Positions 35,763-44,986 of a stretch of DNA of 64,000 nt are shown one piece after another. Position numbers and translations under genes: made by a program. Below the pieces are notes generated by a model. The model did no database searches, had not been told where the DNA came from, and saw only the letters and a list, made by a program, of their open reading frames with translations. How positions within the stretch are numbered: position 1 is the first letter of the stretch; each line of letters opens with the position of its first letter. The stretch comes from Sva-07 sp963793335 (GTDB lineage Bacteria; Actinomycetota; Acidimicrobiia; Acidimicrobiales; Ilumatobacteraceae): the NCBI GenBank assembly GCA_963793335.1, contig CAWBZS010000027.1, forward strand, positions 62,001 to 126,000, read 5' to 3'.

Positions 35763-36734
35763 GTGACCGACACCGGCATCGACGGCTCGAGCCAGATCGC
35801 AGCTGCTGCCACCAGCGGCGCCGGCCGATACCTCCACTTCGACCGTGCGGCGTGGTCGGATCTGCGGGCAGCCACACCGCTCACGTTGGCCGAGCCGGAG
35901 CTCGACCGGCTGCGCGGCATCAACGAACGCATCGATCTCGACGAGGTCGCCAGCGTGTATCTGCCGCTCAGTCGTCTGCTCAACCTCTACGTCAGCGCCA
36001 CCCAGGACCTCCACAAGGTGTCGGCCACATTCCTCGGCACGATCTCGCCGAAGGTGCCGTACGTGATCGGCATCGCAGGCAGCGTGGCGGTGGGCAAGAG
36101 CACCTTCGCGCGCATCCTGCAGGCACTGCTCGAACAGTGGCCCGATCACCCGAAGGTCGACCTGATCACCACCGACGGCTTCCTGTACCCCAACCGGGTG
36201 CTCGAGGAGCGGGGGCTGATGAACCGCAAGGGCTTCCCCGAGTCGTACGACACCAAGGCACTGCTGCAAGTGCTCCGCGCGATCAAGAGCGGCCACACGG
36301 TGGTGGAGGCCCCGGTGTACAGCCACGTCGTGTACGACATCGTGGCCGACGAACGCGTCGTGGTCAGGTCGCCGGACATCGTGATCATCGAGGGACTCAA
36401 CGTGTTGCAGACCAACAGTGACGCGCCCGAGTTCGTCAGTGACTACTTCGACTTCTCGATCTACGTCGACGCTGCGGAAGCCGACATCGAGCAGTGGTAC
36501 GTCGAGCGCTTCCTCGCCCTTCGAGCGTCGGTCTTCCAGAACCCCGACTCGTTCTTCACGTTCTACGCAGGCCTCAGCGACGACGAGGCCGCCGACACCG
36601 CGCGACGGATCTGGGGCGAGATCAATGGACTGAACCTTCGAGAGAACATCGAGCCGACTCGCGAGCGGGCATCGCTGATCGTGCACAAGACCGGCGACCA
36701 CCGCGTCGACCAGGTCCAGCTGCTGCGGCTGTAA
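35763..36734 (+). CDS. coaA: Pantothenate kinase, type I
   Basis: 323 residues from a GTG start. It phosphorylates pantothenate, the first step of coenzyme A synthesis. The P-loop GSVAVGKS is at 106-113, with TTDGFLYPN and the segment RKGFPESYDT that are typical of CoaA. Length is normal. Two long tandem repeats follow its stop. Confidence 0.95.
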   Translation: MTDTGIDGSSQIAAAATSGAGRYLHFDRAAWSDLRAATPLTLAEPELDRLRGINERIDLDEVASVYLPLSRLLNLYVSATQDLHKVSATFLGTISPKVPYVIGIAGSVAVGKSTFARILQALLEQWPDHPKVDLITTDGFLYPNRVLEERGLMNRKGFPESYDTKALLQVLRAIKSGHTVVEAPVYSHVVYDIVADERVVVRSPDIVIIEGLNVLQTNSDAPEFVSDYFDFSIYVDAAEADIEQWYVERFLALRASVFQNPDSFFTFYAGLSDDEAADTARRIWGEINGLNLRENIEPTRERASLIVHKTGDHRVDQVQLLRL

Positions 36735-36740
36735 CAACCA

Positions 36741-36851
36741 GCGGTGAGAGGTGAACGCACCCCCAACCCACAGAACTCACCGCAGCCGCCATCAACCACA
36801 GTGCGGTGAGAGGTGAACGCACCCCCGACCCACAGAACTCACCGCAGCCGC
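36741..36851. repeat. Two tandem 49-base repeats with hairpin ends
   Basis: Copies at 36741-36789 and 36803-36851 differ at one base (period 62). Each begins GCGGTGAG, ends in CTCACCGC plus AGCCGC, and can form an 8-bp stem with a 33-base loop. The pair fills the 126-base gap between convergent coaA and the HAD gene, so it may act as a bidirectional terminator or be a REP-like element. Confidence 0.8.
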
Positions 36852-36860
36852 TGATCGGGC

Positions 36861-37568
36861 CTACAACTCGGCCAGGCCGAGCCACGCGGGCACTTCTGCG
36901 ATCGATGCGAGTTCCACCACGTCCTCGCCATGGTCGTCGACGCGTTCGTGCTCCCACGTGATGTGGTACGGCACATGGATGGCGTGGCCGCCGATGGCGA
37001 GCACGGGGAGTACGTCACTGCGAACCGAGTTGCCGATCATCAGGAACCGACCAGGCTCCACGCCGAGGCGGTGCACGATCTTCGCGTATGTGTCCGGATC
37101 CTTCTCCAGCACGATGTCGATGTCGGCGAAGTGGTGTTCGATTCCCGACGTGGTCACCTTGCGGGTCTGGTGCACGAGGTCGCCCTTGGTCACGAGCACC
37201 GTCCGCACCGCCGGCGACACCACGGCGAGCACCTCGGGCACGTCCGGCAGCAGATGGACGTCGTCGAGCAGCATCGAACGACCGAGATCAGCGAGTTCAC
37301 CGACGACGGGGCTCGGAATCCGGCCGTCGGTGACCGTGATCGCCGCACGCACCATCGACAGGGTGAACGCCTTCACGCCATAGCCCGTCACCGAGATGTC
37401 GGCGCGCTCGACCGCATGCAGTGCGGCCTCGACATCGACACCGTGCGGCACGTGTGGCGACACCAACTCGATGAAGCGTTGCTCGGCATCGCGGAACGAC
37501 TCCTCGCTCCGCCACAGCGTGTCGTCCGCGTCGAACGCGACCACGTCGAACTGATCGATGCGTCGCAT
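36861..37568 (-). CDS. HAD-superfamily hydrolase
   Basis: 235 residues. The phosphate-transfer motif is FDADDTLW (Asp 13, 15), followed by a helical cap, motif II near VLVTKGD, and motifs III/IV around GNSVRSDVLPV. The substrate is unknown; the sequence resembles haloacid dehalogenase/phosphatase members with a C1 cap. Its start shares one base with the HTH gene stop (TGATG), so it forms an operon with the two upstream genes. Confidence 0.85.
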   Translation of the reverse strand: MRRIDQFDVVAFDADDTLWRSEESFRDAEQRFIELVSPHVPHGVDVEAALHAVERADISVTGYGVKAFTLSMVRAAITVTDGRIPSPVVGELADLGRSMLLDDVHLLPDVPEVLAVVSPAVRTVLVTKGDLVHQTRKVTTSGIEHHFADIDIVLEKDPDTYAKIVHRLGVEPGRFLMIGNSVRSDVLPVLAIGGHAIHVPYHITWEHERVDDHGEDVVELASIAEVPAWLGLAEL

Positions 37569-37993
37569 CAGCGGTGGATCGCGTTGAGATAGTTGTAGAC
37601 GGTGATGCGGCTCACGCCCAACGCGTCAGCGACGTCTTCGACAGCTCGACGCAAGGTGAAGGCACCTCGCTCGTCGAGGAGTCGGACCGCCTGTTGCTTG
37701 TCCTCGCGGGACAACCGCGGCAGCCGGTCACCGAGTTCTGCCTCCACCGCATCGATCAGCCGATCGAGCGCACCGTGCAACGGCGGCATCCGCACCGCAC
37801 CCACCGTGCGGCCATCCCACACCAACGCGACGTCGCTGGCCTCCATGTCGTCGACCGACACGAATGAAGCTCCGAGCGAGTCGACCACCGGCTTGACCGC
37901 ACGGATCAGCGGGTGCACCGTCGGACGACCGACCGCTGCTCCCAGGCCCGCGCTCGGCGATGGCGCTCCGGGTCCTGTGCCCGCGCTGGTCAT
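37568..37993 (-). CDS. HTH_22 (YheO/DauR-type) transcriptional regulator, short form
   Basis: 141 residues. The C-terminus (about 95-141) is a helix-turn-helix, ALGVSRITVYNYLN, of the YheO/DauR family. The middle region (about 25-75) resembles a reduced PAS-like sensor of that family (VDSLGASFVSVDD). It overlaps the thiamine-binding-type gene upstream by four bases and the HAD gene downstream by one, so it may regulate its own operon. Confidence 0.75.
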   Translation of the reverse strand: MTSAGTGPGAPSPSAGLGAAVGRPTVHPLIRAVKPVVDSLGASFVSVDDMEASDVALVWDGRTVGAVRMPPLHGALDRLIDAVEAELGDRLPRLSREDKQQAVRLLDERGAFTLRRAVEDVADALGVSRITVYNYLNAIHR

Positions 37994-38268
37994 GGCTCAC
38001 CCTGCCGCGGCACATCGAACGCCGGTCGTCCGGTCGGTGGTTCTCGTTCGATGTGAAGATGCACATGCGTCGCGCCGTTGGCGAGCGCGGCGTCGGCAAC
38101 GGCCGCCGCCACACGTCCAACGCGTTCGGCGTCCACCGAGCACGACGATCCGAACGGGCCGATCTCCACGTCGAGACCGTGGTCACGAACCGCATCGATT
38201 GCCGCGGTTACGTGCGGCCCAGGGCGCCCCTCCACGAACGGCTCGATGGTGAACTCGATGTGTGCCAC
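37990..38268 (-). CDS. MTH1187/YkoF-type thiamine-binding domain protein
   Basis: 92 residues, a single ferredoxin-like domain. The conserved pattern is EGRPGPHVTAAIDAVRDHG, then GPFGSSCSVD and GATHVHLHIE, close to the thiamine-binding YkoF domain family. Such proteins bind hydroxymethylpyrimidine-type or thiamine ligands. It is the first gene of a three-gene operon with a regulator and a phosphatase-like protein. Confidence 0.75.
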   Translation of the reverse strand: MAHIEFTIEPFVEGRPGPHVTAAIDAVRDHGLDVEIGPFGSSCSVDAERVGRVAAAVADAALANGATHVHLHIEREPPTGRPAFDVPRQGEP

Positions 38269-38350
38269 TGCCGCAAGCGTAGAACCTCGCGACGGCTCTG
38301 ACGCCCGCGGGCATGCACCGAGACGCGCCCCGCATCGGTGGCCGCATCGG

Positions 38351-38623
38351 TCAGAAGCCGCTGCCCATCACGCGCCGGAGTTCGTCCGAACGCGCGATGC
38401 AGTCGCGACCCGCCATGCCGAACGCCTCGTTCAACTTGTTGAGCGCCTGCTTGAAACTTCCGTTCCAATCCTCCACGAACCGCTCGCGAGCAGGCCCCTG
38501 CCAGGTGGTTCCGTTGAGCACACCGTCGACGGTGCTCATCAGCGATGTGATCGCGTCGATCTGACGGTTGAGGGTGCTTCCCAGGTTGGTGAGTTGTTCG
38601 GGGTTTGCTCCGTACATCGACAT
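38351..38623 (-). CDS. WXG100 (ESAT-6-like) protein
   Basis: 90 residues from ATG 38623, which has GGAG six bases upstream. It is a helical hairpin with the turn TWQGPAR (Trp 41, Gly 43). Such proteins are exported by type VII (ESX) systems. No ESX ATPase or partner gene is in the window, and the gene stands alone between short intergenic regions. Confidence 0.85.
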   Translation of the reverse strand: MSMYGANPEQLTNLGSTLNRQIDAITSLMSTVDGVLNGTTWQGPARERFVEDWNGSFKQALNKLNEAFGMAGRDCIARSDELRRVMGSGF

Positions 38624-38736
38624 CTGTCGCTCCAATCGGTCCGCCCAGTGGGCATGTCGGCGGCGGCGATTCGTCCGCCGCTCGACTACCTCAGTGGGCG
38701 GCGCGAGCGCCTGAGCGGAATGCGTACAGTGGTCCG

Positions 38737-39993
38737 ATGAACGACCACCGCCCCTCCGAGTCCGGCGACACCGACCCGATGATCCAGTCGGTCACGGACC
38801 ACGCACGCGACCTGTTGGACGACACGATCGCACTTCGACGCTCGCTGCACGAGTGGCCCGAGCTCGGCAACGATCTCCCGATCACGCGAGACCGTGTGCT
38901 GGAGTCGCTGGAGGGACTTCCGCTGTCGATCACCACGCACGAGACCACCAGCGGCATCGTCGCGCTGCTCGAGGGGTCGAAGCCGGGGCCGACCATGCTG
39001 TTGCGCGGCGACATGGACGCCTTGGCGATGCCCGAAGACACCGGCCTCGACTTCGCGTCGCACGTCGACGGGTGCATGCACGCCTGCGGGCATGACACCC
39101 ACACGGCGATGCTGTCGAGCGCCGCGCACCTGCTGAGCGAACGGCGCGACGACATCGCCGGCCGGGTGATGTTCATGTTCCAGCCCGGCGAGGAGGGCCA
39201 CCACGGCGCCCAGTTCATGCTCGATGAAGGGCTGCTCGACGTGCCGGTCCTCTCGGACGGGTCGACCTCACCGGTCGACGCTGCGTTCGCGTTGCACATC
39301 ACTTCCGCATTGCCCAGCGGATGGGTGAGCAGCAGGAGCGGCCCGATCATGGCCTCGGCCGACACGATGATGATCCGGATCGTCGGTCGGGGTGGCCACG
39401 CCAGCGAGCCGCACCGTGCGCTCGACCCGATTCCCGTTGCGTGCGAGATCGTGCAGGCCCTGCAAACGATGATCACCCGCTCGATCGACGTGTTCGACCC
39501 GTCGGTGGTGACCGTCGGTCGGATCAGTGCCGGGACCACCAACAACGTGATTCCCGAGGTCGCCGAGATCGAGGGCACGATCCGGGCCACGAGCGAACGA
39601 ACCCGGGCGAAGGTGCACGACGGGATCCGTCGGGTCGCCGAAGGCATCGCCGCCGCACACGGCTGCGGCTGCGATGTCGAGGTGATCCTGGGTTATCCGG
39701 TCACGAGCAACGACGACCGCTTCGCAGCGTGGGCGCTCGACCTCGCCAGCGACGTCGCCGGAGCTCGCAACGTCGTCGCGCTCCCGCATCCGGTGATGGG
39801 TGCCGAGGATTTCAGCTACGTGCTGCAGCAGTTGCCCGGAGCGATGATGTTCCTCGGCGGCACGCCCGCCGGCGAGAACCCTGCGACGGCCGCGCCGAAT
39901 CACTCGAACCGGGTGATGTTCGACGAAGCGGCGATGACCACCGGCACGTCGTTGTATGCGTCCGCCGCCCTCCGCCACCTGGCCCCTGCCTGA
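38737..39993 (+). CDS. M20-family amidohydrolase
   Basis: 418 residues. It is a zinc/manganese-dependent hydrolase of the IAA-amino acid/N-acyl-amino acid (AbgB/HipO) type. Metal motifs are GCMHACGHDTHTAM (Cys 117, His 119), PGEEGHHGA and the late MGAEDF. A dimerisation domain lies in the middle. The substrate is not determined. It starts 113 bases from the divergent WXG100 gene and ends before a 43-base palindromic repeat. Confidence 0.9.
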   Translation: MNDHRPSESGDTDPMIQSVTDHARDLLDDTIALRRSLHEWPELGNDLPITRDRVLESLEGLPLSITTHETTSGIVALLEGSKPGPTMLLRGDMDALAMPEDTGLDFASHVDGCMHACGHDTHTAMLSSAAHLLSERRDDIAGRVMFMFQPGEEGHHGAQFMLDEGLLDVPVLSDGSTSPVDAAFALHITSALPSGWVSSRSGPIMASADTMMIRIVGRGGHASEPHRALDPIPVACEIVQALQTMITRSIDVFDPSVVTVGRISAGTTNNVIPEVAEIEGTIRATSERTRAKVHDGIRRVAEGIAAAHGCGCDVEVILGYPVTSNDDRFAAWALDLASDVAGARNVVALPHPVMGAEDFSYVLQQLPGAMMFLGGTPAGENPATAAPNHSNRVMFDEAAMTTGTSLYASAALRHLAPA

Positions 39994-40028
39994 CGCTCCC
40001 CAACCCACACGTGGCGCACCCCCCACAC

Positions 40029-40071
40029 GCGATGAGTCTTCGCGCGAACGGGTCGCGCGGAAACTCATCGC
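40029..40071. repeat. 43-base palindromic REP-like repeat, copy a
   Basis: Arms GCGATGAGTCTTCGCGCG and CGCGCGGAAACTCATCGC flank a seven-base loop. It is the reverse orientation of the two copies near 59.9 kb (18 of 18 and 17 of 18 arm bases identical). It lies between convergent genes. Confidence 0.85.
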
Positions 40072-40101
40072 TACGGAGGGGTGGGTCGGTGAGCGGGGTG
40101 G

Positions 40102-43100
40102 TCAGCGGGTTCGGCCGTCGTCGCTGGTGCTGCGCCGCATCCGAAGGGTCACGATCTCGAAGGGGCGCAGTGTGAGCACGACGACACCGTCACCGACCTC
40201 CTCACCCGTCTGCGCGTCCTCGAGCAGGTTGCACAACCACGCGTCGGTGACGCGCCCAACAGCCGACACCGAGACGCGCGTCCGGTTGCCGACCGCCTCG
40301 TGCAGGCGGACGATCAGGTCACCGGATCCGTCGTCGGCGAGCTTGACGGCATCGACCTCGACTCCTGCCGCTGGTCCGCCGTCGATGTCTGCGATCGTCA
40401 CGGGCGGCGCGAGCGGCACGGTCGATCCTGACCCCGCAAGGACCCGAAGCGGCGTGTTGAGGCGCACAGCGCTCTCGCGCACCTCCGCGAGGCCGGCCCC
40501 GTGCGGCCGGATCGCGAGCGTCACCTCGTGGTGGCCACGGTCGGCGTTCGGGTCGGGATACCGAGCCGCTTTCGCCAGGCTCACGCGGACCGCGCCGTCG
40601 AAGACACCGTGGCCGAAGCGTCCGTCGTTCAGAATCGCCACACCGAAGTCGGGCTCGGCGATGTCGACGAAGCGATGGGCGCACACCTCGAACTTCGCCG
40701 CATCCCACGGGCTCGACGGATGCGTGGGCCGGGCGACCACACCGAACTGGATGTCGCACATCGCGACGTCGCTACGAACGTCGAGCGGGAACGCCATCGA
40801 CAGCAGGTGCTCGTCATGGTGCCAATCCAGCTCGACGTGCACGAGCAGTTGCCGGCTGTCGGCGCGCAGCTCGTAGGTGATCACCGACCGTGACGGGCCG
40901 AACGTGCGAGCGACCCGGACGCGGCCGACGAGGGGGCCATCGTCCACGATCGTGACATCCACGCCGTCGGCAGACCCCGCACCCGCGCCGGGCCCGGCAA
41001 GCGGCACGCCGCCGGCACGAGTCCACGATTCGAGATCCCAGGCGTCGTACTCCACCGGCTGGTCGACCGCGAGTTCGAGCACAGCGGCCAGCTCGCCGAC
41101 GGGAACGATCTCGCCGCGCTCTGGCGAGGTCGATGATCGAGATGATGTTGCCGAACTGATCCCACCGGACGGCGAGGTGCCCGTTCGTCATCGACGAGTC
41201 CGACAACACCACCCGGTCGTCGACCGACCCGGGAGCGAAGGGGGCCACCCCCAACGCCGGCACGCTCACGCGCATCGCGGTCTCGCCATTCGACAACTGT
41301 TGGGTGAGTTCGACGGTCGATGCATCGGCAGAGTCCACGTCGGCAAGCTTCGCGACGACCACCTCGTCGATCGCAACGTCGCCCGGGTTGGCCAGCCACG
41401 TTCCCGCACCGACGATGTCGCCGAGCAGGAAGGCGATGCGCTCCTGCAGCTTCGAGGCGACGTCGGCGAACACCGCTTCAGCATCGTCGTGGGCCCAGGC
41501 GATCGATGAGCCGGGAAGGATGTCGTGGAACTGCTGTGTGAGCACCTGTCGCCAGAGATCGTCCACCTCGGCTGGTCGACCCAGGGTGGCGGACCACAGT
41601 TCGGCCTCCACCAGCAGCCGCTCGCACCGGCGATTGCCGAGCTTCGTGGCGATCTGGCTGGTCAAGGTGCCGCGATGGGTCTCGAAGTAGAGCTCGCCAC
41701 GCCAGACCGGAGCCGGCGCGCCAGCGTCGATGTCGCGCTCGATGCGCCCGAACATCGCGTCGGGGGTGCCGACCTCGAGCGTCGCACGCGCATCGATGTG
41801 ACGGAGCCGGCGTGCGCGCTCCAGCATCTCCCTGGTCGGGCCGCCGCCACCGTCACCGTGGCCGAACGGCATCAGTGAGTCGCCGCTCCACGCGTGGTCC
41901 TTGAAGTTGGTGATCGAGAAGCTGAACTCGGCCGGCGTGATCTCGGCGTTGTACGTGTCGACGGGCGGGAAGTGGGTGAGCACTCGCGACCCGTCGAGTC
42001 CTTCCCACCAGAACGTGCTGTGCGGAAACGTGTTCTGCTTGTTCCAGCTCAGTTTCTGGGTGACGAACCGGTCCATCCCCCCAGCGGCGAACACCTGTGG
42101 GAGGCTCGCCGGGTAGCCGAACACGTCGGGGATCCAGACCTCGGTGCAACGGCGACCGAAGCGCTCTTCGAAGTAGCGCTGGCCGAACACGATCTGGCGG
42201 ACCAGGCTCTCTCCCGACGGCAGATTCATGTCCGACTCGACCCACATGCCGCCGACCGGCACCCACTGCCCGCGATCGACGCGCTCGACGATCTTGTCGA
42301 ACAGCTCGGGGTGACGTTCCTCGATCCAGGTGTAGTGCTGCGCCGACGACGCGGCGAAGACGTACTCGGGGTAGTCGTCCATCAACGCCACCGCCGACGA
42401 GAACGTCCGAACGCACTTTCGCTTGGTCTCCCGAATCGGCCACAGCCACGCCGTGTCGATGTGCGCGTGCCCGACGGCGACGCTCCGATGACGCACCGCA
42501 TCACCGAAGTCCTCGGCCATCGCTGGTGCGATGACTCGACGGGCAGCAGCCACGTCGGGGATCCGATCGAGCGTGTCCGCCAACGTGCGCAACAACCGGG
42601 CCCGGCGGGGGTCGTCGACCGCAAGCGAACGCATCACCCCGTCGAGCACCTCGATGTCGTACGCAAGCGCTTCGGCATCGGAATCGACCACGACAAGGGA
42701 CGCCTGCCGAACGCGGTAGAGAAGTCGGTCTCCAGCGGTGTCGAGCGAACCCAGCGGCGACGGCGTGAATTGCGGAAACATCGGGTTCGATGCCGCTTCG
42801 ACGTGCAGGGTCACCGCCCCTTCGACCGCCTCGACCGCATAGTTGGTACGGCGGGGGTGGATACCCTGCAGCGGGCGGAAGGAGCCGTCGGAGTGGAGGT
42901 CGACGACGAGGCCCTCGCACTGGAACCCGGCGGCTCGCTGGTGGAATCCGAGATCGATCACCGCCTCGACACGACGGCCCGACCACTCGGCCGGGATGTC
43001 ACCCGTGAGTCGAAACCACGTGGTCGCCCACGGCGCACCCCACGACGACCCCGCTTCGAACGGCTCGAGGTGATCGACGTCGGGACCGGCGTCGATCCTC

Positions 43101-43192
43101 AACGGTCGACGCGACGGGTGCACCAGCGGCAGCACCCGTTCCCAGAGCTCGCGCTGGATTCGCTTCTCGACGAGGTCGCGGTTGGCGTACAC
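40102..43192 (-). CDS. GH38 alpha-mannosidase, interrupted by a +1 frame change
   Basis: Glycoside hydrolase family 38, removing alpha-mannose residues. The first frame (43192 to 41123) gives 690 residues with the zinc motif GHAHIDTAW (His 244, Asp 246), the nucleophile in WIPDVFGYP (Asp 356) and HDILPGSS. The C-terminal beta-domain continues in the +1 frame from 41121 to 40102 (339 residues). Skipping base 41122 gives about 1029 residues, normal for the family. Read without the shift, the first frame runs on as arginine-rich nonsense to 40814. The shift point is a rare AGA codon. It lacks a signal peptide, so it is probably cytoplasmic. Confidence 0.88.
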
Positions 43193-43235
43193 AGCTCGAC
43201 TCTAGTTTTCGCCCGCCGGCGCGGTCGTCGACGCG

Positions 43236-44777
43236 TCAGTTGAACGGTACGACGCGGACGTCGAACGCCTCTTGACCGTTGCGACCTTCGCGGACGTCGT
43301 ACGCGACCCGCGCACCGTTGTCGAGCGTCTTGAAGCCGTCGTTCAGAATGGCCGAGAAGTGCACGAACAGGTCCTTGCCGCCGTCGTCGGGGGTGATGAA
43401 TCCGTACCCGCGACCCGAGTTGAAGAACTTCACCGATCCGTCGGCGTCGCCTGCGTCACCGGTGGGAGTCGGACGGCTCGCATCACGCTTCGCGGGCGCG
43501 GACGACTCGATGGGAGCGTCGGTGCGAGCGATGCGTGTGATGCGATGCTCGCTGTCGACGCGCTCGGTGCGCGCTGTCTGGGTGGTCTCCGGGGCCGCGT
43601 GGATCACGAGCTCGTGCACCGCTGCCTTGGTGACGGGCTCGCTGATGCCAATGCCGCGCTGCAGCTTGAGGGCGTCCTTCTTCTGGCTCTGATCGAGCAA
43701 CGACACCACGGTGCCGGTGGCGCCGGCGCGAGCGGTACGGCCCGAGCGGTGCAGGTAGGTCGAGTCCTCGGCGGGCGGGTCGTAGTGGACGACGGCGTTG
43801 ACACCGTTGACGTGGATGCCGCGAGCGGCGACGTCGGTCGCGATCAACGCTGATGCGTGACCCTTCTTGAATGCTGCGAGGGCGCGATCGCGCTGGCCCT
43901 GGCTGCGGCCGCCGTGGATCGGTTCGGCCTTGACACCGTTGCGGCCGAGCTGCTTGGCGAGGCGGTCGGCACCGTGGCGCGTGCGGGTGAACACGATCGT
44001 CGACCCGAGACGCTCGATGACCTCGGCCGTGGTGGCAACACGAGCTTCACGGTCGACCACCCAGAAGTGGTGCTTGGCGGCGTGCACGTCGGGGCCCTTC
44101 GGACCGACCTCGTGGCGCACCGGGTCGTGCTGGAAGTCGGCGACCAACTTGGCGACCGGGCCGTCGAGCGTGGCGGAGAACAGCAGCACCTGGCGATCGT
44201 TCGCGGTCTGCTCGACGATGCGACGGACCGCGGGCAGGAAGCCCATGTCGGCCATCTGATCGGCCTCGTCGATCACCACGGTGGTGACGTCACGCAGATT
44301 GATCGCTCGCATCTGCATCAGGTCCTCGAGGCGGCCAGGACAGGCGACCACGAGTTCGACGCCACGGTCGAGTGCCTTGCGTTGGCCACCGTAGCCGACG
44401 CCGCCGTAGATCGACGCGGCATCGTGGCCGGCGGCCTTCGCGAACGGGGTGAGCTCAGCCATGATCTGCTCGGCGAGCTCGCGGGTGGGGGCGAGCACGA
44501 GCGCAACGGGGCGCTTCGGGCGGGCGTCGGTGAGACCGGCCACGAGCGGAAGCCCAAATCCAAGGGTCTTGCCGGAGCCCGTTGGGGCGCGGCCGGCGAC
44601 GTCGCGTCCGGCCAGTGCGTCGGGGATGACCGCAGCCTGGATGGGGAATGCGTTGTGCTTGCCCTGACTCTCGAGGCGGTGCACGATGGCCTCGGGCAAA
44701 CCGAGATCGCGGAAGGCAACGGCTGCATCAGCAGCGTCGTGGGACGTGGCGCGTGGCGCGTCGTCGATGATCGTCAT
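43236..44777 (-). CDS. DEAD-box RNA helicase fused to a cold-shock domain
   Basis: 513 residues from ATG 44777, with GAGGAG as its ribosome binding site. The helicase core has the Q motif region FPIQAAVIP, APTGSGKT (64-71), the DEAD box in VIDEADQM, SAT in FSATL, and HRSGRTAR. After a linker rich in charged residues, the last 67 residues (447-513) are a cold-shock domain: GSVKFFNSGRGYGFI with RNP1-like GYGFI and RNP2-like LFVHFS. This combination of unwinding and single-strand binding in one protein is uncommon. A role in cold adaptation or ribosome assembly is inferred. Confidence 0.93.
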   Translation of the reverse strand: MTIIDDAPRATSHDAADAAVAFRDLGLPEAIVHRLESQGKHNAFPIQAAVIPDALAGRDVAGRAPTGSGKTLGFGLPLVAGLTDARPKRPVALVLAPTRELAEQIMAELTPFAKAAGHDAASIYGGVGYGGQRKALDRGVELVVACPGRLEDLMQMRAINLRDVTTVVIDEADQMADMGFLPAVRRIVEQTANDRQVLLFSATLDGPVAKLVADFQHDPVRHEVGPKGPDVHAAKHHFWVVDREARVATTAEVIERLGSTIVFTRTRHGADRLAKQLGRNGVKAEPIHGGRSQGQRDRALAAFKKGHASALIATDVAARGIHVNGVNAVVHYDPPAEDSTYLHRSGRTARAGATGTVVSLLDQSQKKDALKLQRGIGISEPVTKAAVHELVIHAAPETTQTARTERVDSEHRITRIARTDAPIESSAPAKRDASRPTPTGDAGDADGSVKFFNSGRGYGFITPDDGGKDLFVHFSAILNDGFKTLDNGARVAYDVREGRNGQEAFDVRVVPFN

Positions 44778-44917
44778 TGGGGGGACTCCTCGTATGTAGC
44801 TCAACAGCGCAAGACCGGAGCAACAAAGAATCCGAATGCGCTCACCAGCCGTATCTCGACCAGTGCCAACCCACGACACTATCGGTGGGTGCGGCCGTTC
44901 CACTGTGACGCCCGCCC

Positions 44918-44984
44918 AACGCCCCCCGAGCCCGGGTCTCGCGGAACCTTGGTGGTTCCCGGAGACCCGGGCTCGGGGGGCGTT
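44918..44984 (-). terminator. Very long hairpin after the SDR gene
   Basis: A perfect 23-bp stem (AACGCCCCCCGAGCCCGGGT...) continues, after a two-base internal loop, as GGAACC/GGTTCC around TTGGT. It begins three bases after the SDR stop. No T-run follows. Confidence 0.8.
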
Positions 44985-44986
44985 GA

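Noticed and set aside
40029..40071. Palindromic repeats as CRISPR repeats
   Set aside because: Copies are few and dispersed, have no regular spacers, and no cas gene is present.
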